DNA of 64,000 nucleotides, from positions 432,138 to 496,137 of the forward strand of contig NZ_LMMT01000039.1 in NCBI RefSeq assembly GCF_001422365.1. The letters run 5' to 3'. This document shows, piece by piece, positions 45,892 through 54,798 of this stretch; position 1 is the first letter of the stretch; each line of letters opens with the position of its first letter. The position numbers were made by a program, and so were the translations under genes. The notes under the pieces were generated by a model, which saw only the letters and a list, made by a program, of their open reading frames with translations, did no database searches and was not told the DNA's origin. Origin of the DNA: Pseudorhodoferax sp. Leaf265 (lineage in GTDB: Bacteria; Pseudomonadota; Gammaproteobacteria; Burkholderiales; Burkholderiaceae_C).

Positions 45892-48384
45892 ATGGCCACT
45901 CCTGCCGCCCTCGCCGCCTACCACGCCAAGCGCGACTTCGGTCGCACCTCCGAGCCCCGCAGCGGCGGCAAGCGCTCGCCGGCCGGCCAGCTGAGCTTCG
46001 TCGTGCAGAAGCACTGGGCCAGCAGTCTGCACTACGATTTCCGGCTCGAGATCGACGGCACGATGAAGAGCTGGGCCGTGCCCAAGGGCCCCAGTCTCGA
46101 TCCGCACGACAAGCGGCTCGCCGTGCAGGTGGAGGACCATCCGATCTCCTATTCCAGCTTCGAGGGCCAGATTCCCGAGGGGCAGTACGGCGCGGGCAAG
46201 GTCATCGTCTGGGACAAGGGCCACTGGACCCCGGTGGGCGATCCCGCGGCCGGCTTGGCCAAGGGCAACCTCAAGTTCGAGTTGCACGGCCACAAGCTGC
46301 AAGGCCGCTGGGCGCTCGTGCGCATGCACGGCAAGGGCAAGGACCGCCAGCCGCCCTGGCTGCTGGTGAAGGAGAAGGACGCGTTCGAGCGGCCGGCCAC
46401 GGAGTTCAGTGTGGTCGACGAGATGCCCGACAGCGTCAAGGCCCTCGCTGTGCCGCCAGCGCCGAAGGCGGCGCAGCCGCCGCAGGCCGCGTTGCCGGCC
46501 ACGCTCGTGCCACAGTTGGCGACGCTCGCGAGCCGGCCGCCGGCCGATCCGGCCGACTGGGTCTACGAGATCAAGTTCGACGGCTACCGGCTGCTTGCGC
46601 GCGTCGAAGGCCGCGCCAGCAAGCAGCGGGTGCAGCTGTTCACGCGCAACGGCAACGACTGGACGCACAAGCTCAAGGCGCTGCATGCCGAGCTCCTGCG
46701 CCTGGACCTGCCCGAGGGCTGGTACGACGGCGAGATCGTCGTGATGGACCACAACGGACTGCCCGATTTCGGCGCGTTGCAGCAGGCCTTCGACGCCTCC
46801 CGGACCCAATCCATCGTCTACTACCTGTTCGACCTGCCCTACTGCGGCGGCCACGACCTGCGCGAGCAGCCCCTGCAGGCGCGTCGCGCGCTGCTGGCCT
46901 CGCTGCTGGAGGGCAAGAAGTCCGACCTCGTGTTCTATTCGGCCACCTTCGACGCACCGCCCGGCGAGGTGGTCGGCACCGCCTGCAAGCTGGGCCTGGA
47001 AGGCGTGATCGCCAAGCGCAAGGATGCGCCCTACGTTTCGCGCCGCAGCGACAGCTGGCTCAAGCTCAAGTGCAGCCAGCGCCAGGAGTTCGTGGTCGTG
47101 GGCTTCACCGAGCCGCAGGGCAGCCGCACCGGCTTCGGCGCGCTGCTGCTGGGTGTGCACGGCAAGGATGGCAAGCTGGTCTATGCGGGCAAGGTCGGCA
47201 CGGGCTTCGACCAGACCGCGCTCAAGAAGCTCGCGCGCCAGTTGGCAGACCTGGCCACGCCACGCAGCCCGCTGGCGGACACGGCCGATGTGGAGGGCAA
47301 GCCGCACTGGGTGAAGCCGCAACTGGTGGCCGAGGTCACGTTCGGCGAATGGACGCGCAGTGGCCGCATCCGCCATGCGGTGTTCCACGGCCTGCGCAGC
47401 GACAAGCCGGCCCAGGCCATCGTGCGCGAGCGCGCCGCCCCGCCGCCCAAGGCCGTACCACGCAAGACACCGGACGACAGCGGCAGCCACGCGCTGTCGA
47501 CCAGGCTCAAGGTCACGCACCCCGAGCGCGTGATCGACGCCAGCACCGGCACGACCAAGATGGACCTCGTGCGCTATTACGCGCTGGTGGGCGATCTGGT
47601 GCTCGAGCACCTCAAGGGCCACCGGCCCGTGGCGCTGGTGCGCGCGCCGGCCGGCATCGGCAAGCAGCTGTTTTTCCAGAAGCATGCCGAGATCGAGAAG
47701 CTGCCCGGCCTGCGCCAACTCGATCCGGCGCTGGACCCCGGCCACGCGCCGCTGCTGGCCGTGGCCAGCGCGCGCGGCCTGCTGTCGGCCGCGCAATGGA
47801 ACGTGGTGGAGCTGCATTCCATGAACGCCCTGGCCGCGTCCTTCGGGCGGCCCGACCGGCTCGTCTTCGACCTGGACCCGGGCGAGGGCGTGCGCTGGCG
47901 CCAGATGCAGGAGGCGGCCGAACTCGTGCACGCCTTCCTGGAGCAACTGGGCCTGCCGGCCTTTCTCAAGACCAGCGGCGGCAAGGGGCTGCACGTGGTC
48001 GTGCCGATCAAGCGGCTGCACAGCTGGGGCCATGCCAAGGGCTTCGCCCAGGCCGTCGTGCAGCACCTCGCGCGCACCATCCCCGACCGCTTCGTGGCCA
48101 AGAGCGGGCCGCGCAACCGCGTCGGCAAGATCTTCGTGGACTACCTGCGCAACGGGCAGGGGGCGACCACGGTCTGCGCCTGGTCGGCGCGCGCGCGGCC
48201 CGGCATGGGCGCCTCGGTGCCGCTGGCCTGGGATGAGCTGGCCTCCCTGAAGAGCAGCGACCAATGGAACGTGCGCAACGTGCACGAGCGGTTGGACGTG
48301 GGCAACGCGCCCTGGCAGGGCTATGCGCGCGCCGCCACCTCGCTCAAGACCGCGATGAAAACCATCGGCTTCACACCGCACTGA
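45892..48384 (+). CDS. ligD: ATP-dependent DNA ligase D (phosphoesterase-ligase-polymerase)
   Basis: This 830-residue LigD carries all three domains in the Pseudomonas order. The 3'-phosphoesterase covers about residues 20-170 (SSLHYDFRLEIDGTMKSWAV; DHPISYSSFEGQIPEGQYGA). The ligase covers about 215-525, with the adenylated Lys near 228 in YEIKFDGYRLLARV. The primase/polymerase covers about 545-830, with LVFDLDPGEGV near 660. It repairs double-strand breaks by non-homologous end joining with Ku. No ku gene is in the window, so its partner is elsewhere or absent. The start was set at 45892 by the family N-terminus. Confidence 0.95.
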   Translation: MATPAALAAYHAKRDFGRTSEPRSGGKRSPAGQLSFVVQKHWASSLHYDFRLEIDGTMKSWAVPKGPSLDPHDKRLAVQVEDHPISYSSFEGQIPEGQYGAGKVIVWDKGHWTPVGDPAAGLAKGNLKFELHGHKLQGRWALVRMHGKGKDRQPPWLLVKEKDAFERPATEFSVVDEMPDSVKALAVPPAPKAAQPPQAALPATLVPQLATLASRPPADPADWVYEIKFDGYRLLARVEGRASKQRVQLFTRNGNDWTHKLKALHAELLRLDLPEGWYDGEIVVMDHNGLPDFGALQQAFDASRTQSIVYYLFDLPYCGGHDLREQPLQARRALLASLLEGKKSDLVFYSATFDAPPGEVVGTACKLGLEGVIAKRKDAPYVSRRSDSWLKLKCSQRQEFVVVGFTEPQGSRTGFGALLLGVHGKDGKLVYAGKVGTGFDQTALKKLARQLADLATPRSPLADTADVEGKPHWVKPQLVAEVTFGEWTRSGRIRHAVFHGLRSDKPAQAIVRERAAPPPKAVPRKTPDDSGSHALSTRLKVTHPERVIDASTGTTKMDLVRYYALVGDLVLEHLKGHRPVALVRAPAGIGKQLFFQKHAEIEKLPGLRQLDPALDPGHAPLLAVASARGLLSAAQWNVVELHSMNALAASFGRPDRLVFDLDPGEGVRWRQMQEAAELVHAFLEQLGLPAFLKTSGGKGLHVVVPIKRLHSWGHAKGFAQAVVQHLARTIPDRFVAKSGPRNRVGKIFVDYLRNGQGATTVCAWSARARPGMGASVPLAWDELASLKSSDQWNVRNVHERLDVGNAPWQGYARAATSLKTAMKTIGFTPH

Positions 48385-48507
48385 ACAACGCCAGGCGGCT
48401 GCTGCACAAGCGGGCCTGATTTCCTACATGCGGCGGCCTCGCCGTCCGACGAATTCCGCGCGGGGCGCTGCGAACAATGGCGCAGACCTCAACAACAGGA
48501 GAGACCG

Positions 48508-49416
48508 GTGGCAGCTTCCCTTCCCTTGGCATCGACGCGGCTTGAAACCGCCGTCGACGCACCGGCCGGCGCCGTTTCCTGGGGCGCCATCCTGGCAGGC
48601 GGCGCCGCCGCCGCGGCGCTCTCGCTGATCCTGCTGATCCTGGGTGCAGGCCTGGGCCTGACCTCGCTGTCGCCGTATGGCGGTGCAGGCGCCAGCGCCA
48701 TGGCGCTGGGCATGTCGGCCATCGTCTGGGTCATGGTCACGCAGGCGCTGGCATCGGGCATGGGCGGCTACATCGCCGGCCGGCTGCGCACGCGCTGGGC
48801 CGGTGTGCAGGGCGACGAGGTGTTCTTCCGCGACACCGCCCACGGCTTTCTGGCCTGGGCCGTTGCCACGCTGGCCACGGCCGCCTTGCTGACGACCGCC
48901 ATCGGCAGCGTGGTGGGCAGTGCGGTGAAGGTGGGGGCCACGGTGGCGGGCGGTGCCGCCACCGCCGCGGTGGCGACAGCCGCGCAGGACGCGGGCGCAT
49001 CGGGCGGCGAGGGCCCGGCCAGTTATTTCATCGACAGCATGTTCCGCCGCCCGGCGGGTCCGGCCCAGGCCGGCGAGGTGGCTGCGGCCGAACCGGTGCC
49101 CGCGGCCGAGGTGGCCCGCATCCTGGCGCAGGCCGGCAAGGACAAGCCATTGGCGGCCGAAGACCAGCGCTACCTGGGGCAGCTCGTGACCGAGCGCACG
49201 GGTCTGTCCCCGCAGGAGGCCGAGCAGCGTGTGGCCGACACCGTGGCCCGCATGCAGGCCAAGGCGCGCGAGGCCGAAGCCGCTGCGCGCGACGCTGCCG
49301 AGAAGGCGCGCAAGGCCGGCATCACGGCCACGCTGTGGTTGTTCGTCTCCATGCTGCTGGGCGCCTTCAGCGGCAGCCTGGCGGCCACCTGGGGCGGCCG
49401 CGAACGCGACGCCTGA
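48508..49416 (+). CDS. Membrane protein of unknown function with coiled-coil segment
   Basis: This 302-residue protein starts at GTG behind AGGAGAG. Its start region VSWGAILAGGAAAAALSLIL resembles a widespread proteobacterial membrane family sometimes labelled PhnA-like, but I know of no proven role. Helices lie near residues 25-47, 65-85, 112-130 and 270-292, with Gly/Ala-rich interfaces. Between them is a soluble stretch of about 120 residues ending in an Ala/Glu/Arg-rich coiled coil (ARMQAKAREAEAAARDAAEK). It lies between ligD and glgX and 42 bases before a 24-residue membrane peptide, so the three may be co-transcribed. Function is unknown. Confidence 0.75.
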   Translation: MAASLPLASTRLETAVDAPAGAVSWGAILAGGAAAAALSLILLILGAGLGLTSLSPYGGAGASAMALGMSAIVWVMVTQALASGMGGYIAGRLRTRWAGVQGDEVFFRDTAHGFLAWAVATLATAALLTTAIGSVVGSAVKVGATVAGGAATAAVATAAQDAGASGGEGPASYFIDSMFRRPAGPAQAGEVAAAEPVPAAEVARILAQAGKDKPLAAEDQRYLGQLVTERTGLSPQEAEQRVADTVARMQAKAREAEAAARDAAEKARKAGITATLWLFVSMLLGAFSGSLAATWGGRERDA

Positions 49417-49458
49417 GTTCTCTCCCTTCCATCCTCTTCACACAACCCGGAGGTCTTC

Positions 49459-49533
49459 ATGCGCTCCCTGCTGCTGTTCTTTCTCGGCGTGCCCATCCCC
49501 ATCATCATCCTGATCGCCTTGTTCGTCCGTTGA
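49459..49533 (+). CDS. 24-residue hydrophobic membrane peptide
   Basis: A very short gene encodes MRSLLLFFLGVPIPIIILIA followed by LFVR: one membrane helix with a Pro-kinked centre and positive ends. A perfect ribosome site GGAGGT (49450-49455) stands 3-4 bases before the ATG. Similar tiny peptides with a FFLGVPIPI core occur in other proteobacteria as uncharacterised proteins, to my recollection. It follows the membrane protein at 48508-49416 by 42 bases and precedes glgX by 58. The Shine-Dalgarno and the sharp hydrophobic composition make it more credible than a chance frame. Function is unknown. Confidence 0.65.
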   Translation: MRSLLLFFLGVPIPIIILIALFVR

Positions 49534-49591
49534 GTCGGACGCGAACCCGATCCCCGCGCCGCGGCCCGGCGCTTGCTTGCCACAAGAACCT

Positions 49592-51712
49592 ATGACAGAC
49601 ACCTGCGATCCGGGCCTTCCCTGGCCCATGGGCATGCACCTGCGCGACGGCGGTGCGAACTTCGCGCTTTATTCGAGTGCGGCCGAAGCCGTCGAACTGT
49701 GCCTGTTCGATGCCGAGGGGCGCGAGGAGCTGCGGCGCATCCGGCTGCCGGCGCGCACGGAGGACATCTGGCACGGCTTCGTGCCCGGTCTCGAGCCCGG
49801 CACCCGCTACGGCGTGCGCGTGCTGGGGCCCTTCGATCCCGGCAACGGCCAGCGCTGCAACCCGGCCAAGCTGCTGCTGGACCCCTACACCCGCGCCATC
49901 GACCGGCCGCTGCGCGGCGATGCCGTGACCTTCGGCTATCCGCTGGGCCATGAGGAGCAGGACCTCGCGCGCGACGACAGCGACAGCGCGGCCGTGGCGG
50001 CCAAGTCCGTCGTGATCGCGCCCGATTTCGACTGGCAGGGCGACCGGCCGCCGGCCGTTCCCATGGCCGACTCGATCTTCTACGAGGTCAACGTGCGCGG
50101 CTTCACCAAGAGCATGCCGGGCGTGCCCGAGGAGTTGCGCGGCACCTTCGCCGGCCTGGCCAACCAGGCGGCGGTCGACTACCTCAAGCGCCTGGGCGTC
50201 ACGGCCGTGCAGTTGCTGCCCGTGCAGGCCTTCAACGACGAGGGCCGGCTGGTCGACGCGGGCCTGGCCAATTTCTGGGGCTACAACACCATCGGCTTCT
50301 TCGCGCCGGAGCCACGCTACTGCTTCAAGGGCACGGACGGCGGCGTGGCCGAGTTCCGCGGCATGGTCAAGGCACTGCACCAGGCCGGCATCGAGGTGAT
50401 CCTGGACGTGGTCTACAACCACACCTGCGAGGGCAACCACCTGGGCCCGACCATGTGCTTCAAGGGCATCGACAACGCGGCCTACTACCGGCTGACGGAA
50501 GACCGGCGCTACTACAACGACTTCAGCGGCACCGGCAACACGCTGGACGTGAGCAACCCGCCCGTGCTGCGCATGGTCATGGACAGCCTGCGCTACTGGG
50601 TCGAGGAAATGCACGTGGATGGCTTTCGCTTCGACCTGGCGCCGGCGATCTCGCGCGACGCGGCGGGCGCCTTCGACCACCGCACGCCGTTTCTCTCGGC
50701 CGTGGCGCAGGACCCGGTGCTGCGCCGCGTCAAGATGATCGCAGAGCCCTGGGACCTGGGCGACTACGGCTACCAGGTCGGCGGCTTTCCGGTCGGCTGG
50801 TCGGAGTGGAACGGCAGCTACCGCGACGAGGTGCGCGACTTCTGGCGCAATGCCGACGACAGCCTGCCCACCTTCGCTTCCCGGCTGTGCGGTACGCCCG
50901 AGATCTTCGCGCCCTCGCGCCGCCCACCCTCGGCCAGTGTCAACATCGTGACCGTGCACGACGGCTTCACGCTGCGCGACTTGGTCAGCTACAACGAGAA
51001 GCACAACGAGGCCAACGGCGAGGACAACCGCGATGGCGAGAGCCACAACCGCAGCTGGAACTGCGGCGCCGAAGGTCCGACCGAGGACGCCGGCGTGCTG
51101 GCCTTGCGCGCGCGCCAGCAGCGCAACCTGCTGGCCACGCTGTTCATGTCGCGCGGCGTGCCGCTGCTGCTGGGCGGCGACGAGATCGGCCGCACCCAGC
51201 AGGGCAACAACAACGCCTACTGCCAGGACAGCCCGATCTCCTGGTTCGACTGGAGCGACGGCGCGCGCGACGACGCGCTGTTCGCGTTCACGGCCAAGCT
51301 GATCCGGCTGCGCAAGGAGCTGGCCGTGCTGCGCAGCCCGCACTGGCCGGTGGGCGATGGCGAGCATCCCGACGCCACCTGGTACAGCGTCTGGGGCCTG
51401 CCCATGACCGAGGACGAGTGGCAGCACCCTGGTGCGCGCTGCCTGCAACTCGTGTTCGACGGGGCTGCCGACCACGCCAAGGGCCGTGCGACGCAGCCCG
51501 GCCCCTCGGTGCTGCTGCTGTTCAACGGTGCGCCCGAGGCGCATCTGTTCACGGTTCCGCCCGAGACGCGCTTCGGCCCGGCCTGGCAGCTGCGCATCGC
51601 GACCGACCGCGCGCAGCTGCCGGCACGGCGCGCCCGGCGCATCGCGCCGGGTGCCAAGCTGCGGCTCAAGGCCCACGCCATGATGGTGCTGACGCAGGGT
51701 CCGGCGGGGTAG
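49592..51712 (+). CDS. glgX: Glycogen debranching enzyme GlgX (isoamylase type, GH13)
   Basis: This 706-residue enzyme begins MTDTCDPGLPWPMGMHLRDG. It has an N-terminal CBM48 domain (residues 10-105) and a GH13 barrel: VILDVVYNHT near 270, nucleophile Asp in HVDGFRFDLAP near 347, acid/base Glu in KMIAEPWDLGDYG near 385, and VHDGFTLRDL near 455. The all-beta C-terminal domain follows. It hydrolyses alpha-1,6 branches of phosphorylase-trimmed glycogen. It is not next to other glycogen genes here, unlike the usual glg clusters. A TTG 15 bases upstream is an alternative start. It is part of a same-strand stress-like run. Confidence 0.93.
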   Translation: MTDTCDPGLPWPMGMHLRDGGANFALYSSAAEAVELCLFDAEGREELRRIRLPARTEDIWHGFVPGLEPGTRYGVRVLGPFDPGNGQRCNPAKLLLDPYTRAIDRPLRGDAVTFGYPLGHEEQDLARDDSDSAAVAAKSVVIAPDFDWQGDRPPAVPMADSIFYEVNVRGFTKSMPGVPEELRGTFAGLANQAAVDYLKRLGVTAVQLLPVQAFNDEGRLVDAGLANFWGYNTIGFFAPEPRYCFKGTDGGVAEFRGMVKALHQAGIEVILDVVYNHTCEGNHLGPTMCFKGIDNAAYYRLTEDRRYYNDFSGTGNTLDVSNPPVLRMVMDSLRYWVEEMHVDGFRFDLAPAISRDAAGAFDHRTPFLSAVAQDPVLRRVKMIAEPWDLGDYGYQVGGFPVGWSEWNGSYRDEVRDFWRNADDSLPTFASRLCGTPEIFAPSRRPPSASVNIVTVHDGFTLRDLVSYNEKHNEANGEDNRDGESHNRSWNCGAEGPTEDAGVLALRARQQRNLLATLFMSRGVPLLLGGDEIGRTQQGNNNAYCQDSPISWFDWSDGARDDALFAFTAKLIRLRKELAVLRSPHWPVGDGEHPDATWYSVWGLPMTEDEWQHPGARCLQLVFDGAADHAKGRATQPGPSVLLLFNGAPEAHLFTVPPETRFGPAWQLRIATDRAQLPARRARRIAPGAKLRLKAHAMMVLTQGPAG

Positions 51713-51785
51713 GGCGTTCTCCTACTGCGGCTTGCGCCGCGCACCGATCCGGCACGCTCGGAGGGGGTCATAGGCTGCAGGCAAC

Positions 51786-51800
51786 CCGTCACGGTGACGG
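51786..51800. promoter_or_regulatory. Perfect inverted repeat upstream of the 74-residue membrane protein
   Basis: CCGTCAC and GTGACGG flank a single central base, 40 bases upstream of the ATG at 51840. The size and position suit an operator for a dimeric regulator. Confidence 0.4.
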
Positions 51801-51839
51801 TTGTTCCGTGTCCCCATCGTCCGATCCGGAGAATCGTCC

Positions 51840-52064
51840 ATGACGCATGCGAGCCGCAGCGTGCTTGCGCTGCTGAACCGCCGCACCACCGAAGGCTTCT
51901 ACGCCGCGATCATGCTGGCCTGCCTGGCGTTCGCCGGCATGCTGCTGGCGCCCGGTGACCACATGGAGCAGTTGCTCGCCCTGGCCTGGCTGTTCATGCT
52001 GTCGGCCATCGCCTTCCTGGTCGGCAAGCTCGGCCTGGAGCTGGTGCTCGAAGCCGGTCCGTGA
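51840..52064 (+). CDS. Small two-helix membrane protein of unknown function
   Basis: This 74-residue protein begins MTHASRSVLALLNRRTTEGF and has two predicted membrane helices (about residues 21-38 and 45-65), including YAAIMLACLAFAGMLLAPG. No domain is recognised. The start at 51840 lies behind CGGAGAA. It is between glgX and the superoxide dismutase gene on the same strand, with its own inverted repeat upstream. Homologues of such small membrane proteins are often stress-induced, but nothing here proves it. Confidence 0.6.
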   Translation: MTHASRSVLALLNRRTTEGFYAAIMLACLAFAGMLLAPGDHMEQLLALAWLFMLSAIAFLVGKLGLELVLEAGP

Positions 52065-52275
52065 AGGGTGGTCAGGGCGGCGCGGCCTACGGGCCGGGCC
52101 GCCGGACTTGGCCGCATGTCGCGCAATTGCATCGGAAAGCGGATGCGGTGGTACCACGCGCGGCCGGTCGCGCAGTCGAGCATGACCTGGTGTGACAAGC
52201 GCTGCTTTCCTACGCGCGGGCTATTGCTACGGTGCTAGATTGGCCGCGCCGTACGCGCCTTACGAGGAGACCCGC

Positions 52276-52911
52276 ATGAACCAGCCCGCACGCCACCCCT
52301 TGCCGACCCTGCTGGCCGCAGCTGCCCTGCTGGCGGGCTGCGCGCAGGGCGTCGGCAATCCAGCCGCCGTGCCGACGCCGCGCGCCGGATCGAGTGCGCT
52401 GGTCAAACTCGTGGCGGTCGACGGCCAGCCGCGCGGGCAGGCCGTGCTGAGCTCCGTGGCCGAGGGCGTGGAGATCGTCGTGAACGCCGAGGGCCTCACG
52501 CCGGGCCTGCATGGCCTGCACATCCACGTCAACGGCCAGTGCGCGCCGGGGCCCGACCCCAGCGGCAAGACCATCCCCTTCGGTGCCGCGGGCGGGCATT
52601 TCGACCCGGAGGCCACGGGGCGCCATGGACACCCCGAACACGACGCGCAGCGCCATGCCGGGGATGTGCCCAACCTGCTCGTCGATGGCCAGGGCAAGGG
52701 CGTGCTGCGCTTCACCAACCCCAAGATCACGCTGCTGCGGGGGGCCAAGAACTCCGTGCTCGGCCGCTCGCTCGTCGTGCACGCCGACGCAGACGACTAC
52801 AGGACCAACCCGGCCGGCAATTCGGGCGGCCGCGTGCTGTGCGGCGTGATCGAGCCCGCGCGGCTGGACGCCGTGGTCGGCAGCGTGCCCACCTCGCGCC
52901 ATCTGCGCTGA
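52276..52911 (+). CDS. sodC: Cu/Zn superoxide dismutase lipoprotein
   Basis: This 211-residue SodC has a lipoprotein signal (lipobox LLAGC, lipidated Cys22). Copper ligands are His82, His84, His108 and His169 (LHIHVNG, GGHFDP, VVHAD). Zinc ligands are His108, His117, His127 and Asp130. The disulfide is Cys89-Cys189, and the catalytic Arg186 is in GGRVLCG. It dismutates periplasmic superoxide to hydrogen peroxide. GAGGAGA precedes the ATG. It lies in a same-strand group with an OsmC-like peroxidase candidate, which could remove the peroxide formed. Confidence 0.92.
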   Translation: MNQPARHPLPTLLAAAALLAGCAQGVGNPAAVPTPRAGSSALVKLVAVDGQPRGQAVLSSVAEGVEIVVNAEGLTPGLHGLHIHVNGQCAPGPDPSGKTIPFGAAGGHFDPEATGRHGHPEHDAQRHAGDVPNLLVDGQGKGVLRFTNPKITLLRGAKNSVLGRSLVVHADADDYRTNPAGNSGGRVLCGVIEPARLDAVVGSVPTSRHLR

Positions 52912-53013
52912 ACCATGGACCACGCGGCGCGTGCGGGCGCGCCTGCTCCGGCCCGATGCGGGCCTCGTCAGCCCGCGGTGCAAGTGAACACTTCAACCCG
53001 AAAGGAAACCACC

Positions 53014-53451
53014 ATGAGCGAGAAGAAGGCCAGCGTGCACTGGGAAGGGGCCGGCAAGACCGGCAAGGGCGCGATCAGCACCGAGACCGGCGCGCTGAAG
53101 GACTACCCCTATGGATTTGCCAGCCGCTTCGAGGACGACCGGCGTGGCACCAATCCGGAGGAGATCGTCGGCGCCGCGCACGCTGCCTGCTTCACGATGG
53201 CGTTTGCCTTCGCGTGCGAGAAAGCCGGCGTGGCGTTGCAGCAGGCCGACACCCAGGCCAGCGTGCGTCTCGTCAAGGACGGTGAGGGCTTCAAGATCGA
53301 CCGCATCGCGTTGACGCTGACCGCCAAGGCGGCGGGGCTGGACGAGGCCAAATTCCAGGAGCTGGCCCGGGGTGCCAAGGCCGGCTGCCCGCTGTCCAAG
53401 GCGCTGGCCGCGGTGCCCGAGATCACGCTCTCGGCGACGCTTCAGGCCTGA
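53014..53451 (+). CDS. OsmC-family peroxiredoxin
   Basis: This 145-residue protein begins MSEKKASVHWEGAGKTGKGA. The two redox cysteines of OsmC are present: Cys59 in GAAHAACFTMA and Cys125 in KAGCPLSKAL. The Arg near residue 38 is conserved in the family active site. It reduces organic hydroperoxides, usually with lipoylated protein partners. AAAGGA precedes the ATG. OsmC genes are typical RpoS and osmotic-stress targets in enterics. Its 3' end overlaps the convergent trpS by 10 bases. Confidence 0.92.
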   Translation: MSEKKASVHWEGAGKTGKGAISTETGALKDYPYGFASRFEDDRRGTNPEEIVGAAHAACFTMAFAFACEKAGVALQQADTQASVRLVKDGEGFKIDRIALTLTAKAAGLDEAKFQELARGAKAGCPLSKALAAVPEITLSATLQA

Positions 53452-54788
53452 GGTTCGACCGCAGATCCAGGGTCTTCTTCACCCGCGACCGAGCCGTTGT
53501 CGGCCTTGGGGGCAGCCAGTTGGGCCAACGCCGCAGCGGCGCCGGGCTCCGTGCGCGCGAGTTGCGCGGCCAGGGCCGTGAGGCCGGCGGCGCCGTCGCG
53601 CGTCAGTTGCGCGATGGCCTGGCCGGCTTCCTTGGGCGACGCAAAGCCCTGGCTTTGCAGCAGCAGCGCACCGCCCGCATCGACCAGCTTGAAGTAGAAC
53701 AGCCCATCGGCCTCACGGTATTGCTTGAAGGCCGGCAGCGCGGCCTTGGCCGCCTTCGCAGGCTTGGCCGTTTGCACCTGGGCGCCGAGCGGGCGCAGGC
53801 CCACGGCGTGGCGCAGCGTGGCGATGAAGGGGCTGGCCGTGCGGCGGGCCTTCTGGGCACCGGCCAGCAGCACGCGCTCGACGCTGGCGGGATCGTCGAT
53901 GCAGCGCTGGTAGGTGGCGCGCATGGGGCCGACCTCGCGGTCGATGCGTTCGAACAGGGCCTGCTTGGCATCGGCCCAGGAGATGCCGCCTTCGAACGCG
54001 CGGCGAAAGGCGTCTGTCTCGGCGGGCTCGGCGAAGGCCTGGTAGATCTGGAACAGGGCCGAGCCCTCGGTGTCCTTGGGCTCGCCGGGGCCGCGCGAGT
54101 CGGTCACGATGCCGGCGATGAGCTTGCGCATCTGCTCGCGCGGCGCGAACAGCGGGATGGTGTTGTCGTAGCTCTTGCTCATCTTGCGTCCGTCCAGCCC
54201 GGGCAGCAGTGCCACGTCTTCTTCGACGGCCGCCTCGGGCAGCACGAAATGCTCGCCATAGGCGTGGTTGAAGCGCTGCGCCATGTCGCGCGCCATCTCG
54301 ATGTGCTGTACCTGGTCGCGGCCCACGGGCACCTTGTGGGCGTTGAACATCAGGATGTCGGCGCCCATCAGCACGGGGTACATGAACAGGCCGGCCGTCA
54401 CGTCGTGGTCGGGCTCGGCACCGGCGGCGGCGTTGCGGTCCACCGCGGCCTTGTAGGCGTGGGCGCGGTTCAGGATGCCCTTGCCCGTCACGCAGGTCAG
54501 GAACCAGGTGAGTTCGGGGATCTCGGGGATGTCGGACTGGCGGTAGAAGGTCACGCGCTCGGGGTCCAGCCCGCCGGCCAGCCAGGTCGCGGCGATCTCC
54601 AGCGTGGATCGCTGGATGCGCTGCGGATCGTCGGTCTTGATCAGCGCGTGGTAGTCGGCGAGGAAGTAGAAGCTGTCGGTGCCGGCCGCCTGGCTGGCGC
54701 GGATGGCTGGGCGGATGGCGCCCACGTAGTTGCCCAGGTGGGGGGTGCCGGTGGTGGTGATGCCGGTCAGGACGCGCAGCGTGCTCAT
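53442..54788 (-). CDS. trpS: Tryptophanyl-tRNA synthetase with C-terminal extension
   Basis: This 448-residue class I synthetase begins MSTLRVLTGITTTGTPHLGN. The HIGH-type motif is TGTPHLGN near residues 13-20 and KMSKS lies near 203 (LDGRKMSKSYDN). The catalytic core ends by about residue 340. The last hundred residues form an extra region with a YegP/DUF1508-like strand pattern (FKQYREADGLFYFKLVDAGG, then LLQSQGFASPKEAGQAIAQL) and an Ala-rich tail. E. coli TrpS has 334 residues. The extension may contact tRNA or a partner. It is the first gene of a minus-strand run with the M50 protease behind it in the opposite order. Confidence 0.93.
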   Translation of the reverse strand: MSTLRVLTGITTTGTPHLGNYVGAIRPAIRASQAAGTDSFYFLADYHALIKTDDPQRIQRSTLEIAATWLAGGLDPERVTFYRQSDIPEIPELTWFLTCVTGKGILNRAHAYKAAVDRNAAAGAEPDHDVTAGLFMYPVLMGADILMFNAHKVPVGRDQVQHIEMARDMAQRFNHAYGEHFVLPEAAVEEDVALLPGLDGRKMSKSYDNTIPLFAPREQMRKLIAGIVTDSRGPGEPKDTEGSALFQIYQAFAEPAETDAFRRAFEGGISWADAKQALFERIDREVGPMRATYQRCIDDPASVERVLLAGAQKARRTASPFIATLRHAVGLRPLGAQVQTAKPAKAAKAALPAFKQYREADGLFYFKLVDAGGALLLQSQGFASPKEAGQAIAQLTRDGAAGLTALAAQLARTEPGAAAALAQLAAPKADNGSVAGEEDPGSAVEPQA

Positions 54789-54798
54789 GGGAGGGGTC

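Noticed and set aside
52950-52964. Inverted repeat GGCCCG-N3-CGGGCC after sodC as terminator
   Set aside because: No T run follows; likely chance pairing in GC-rich DNA.
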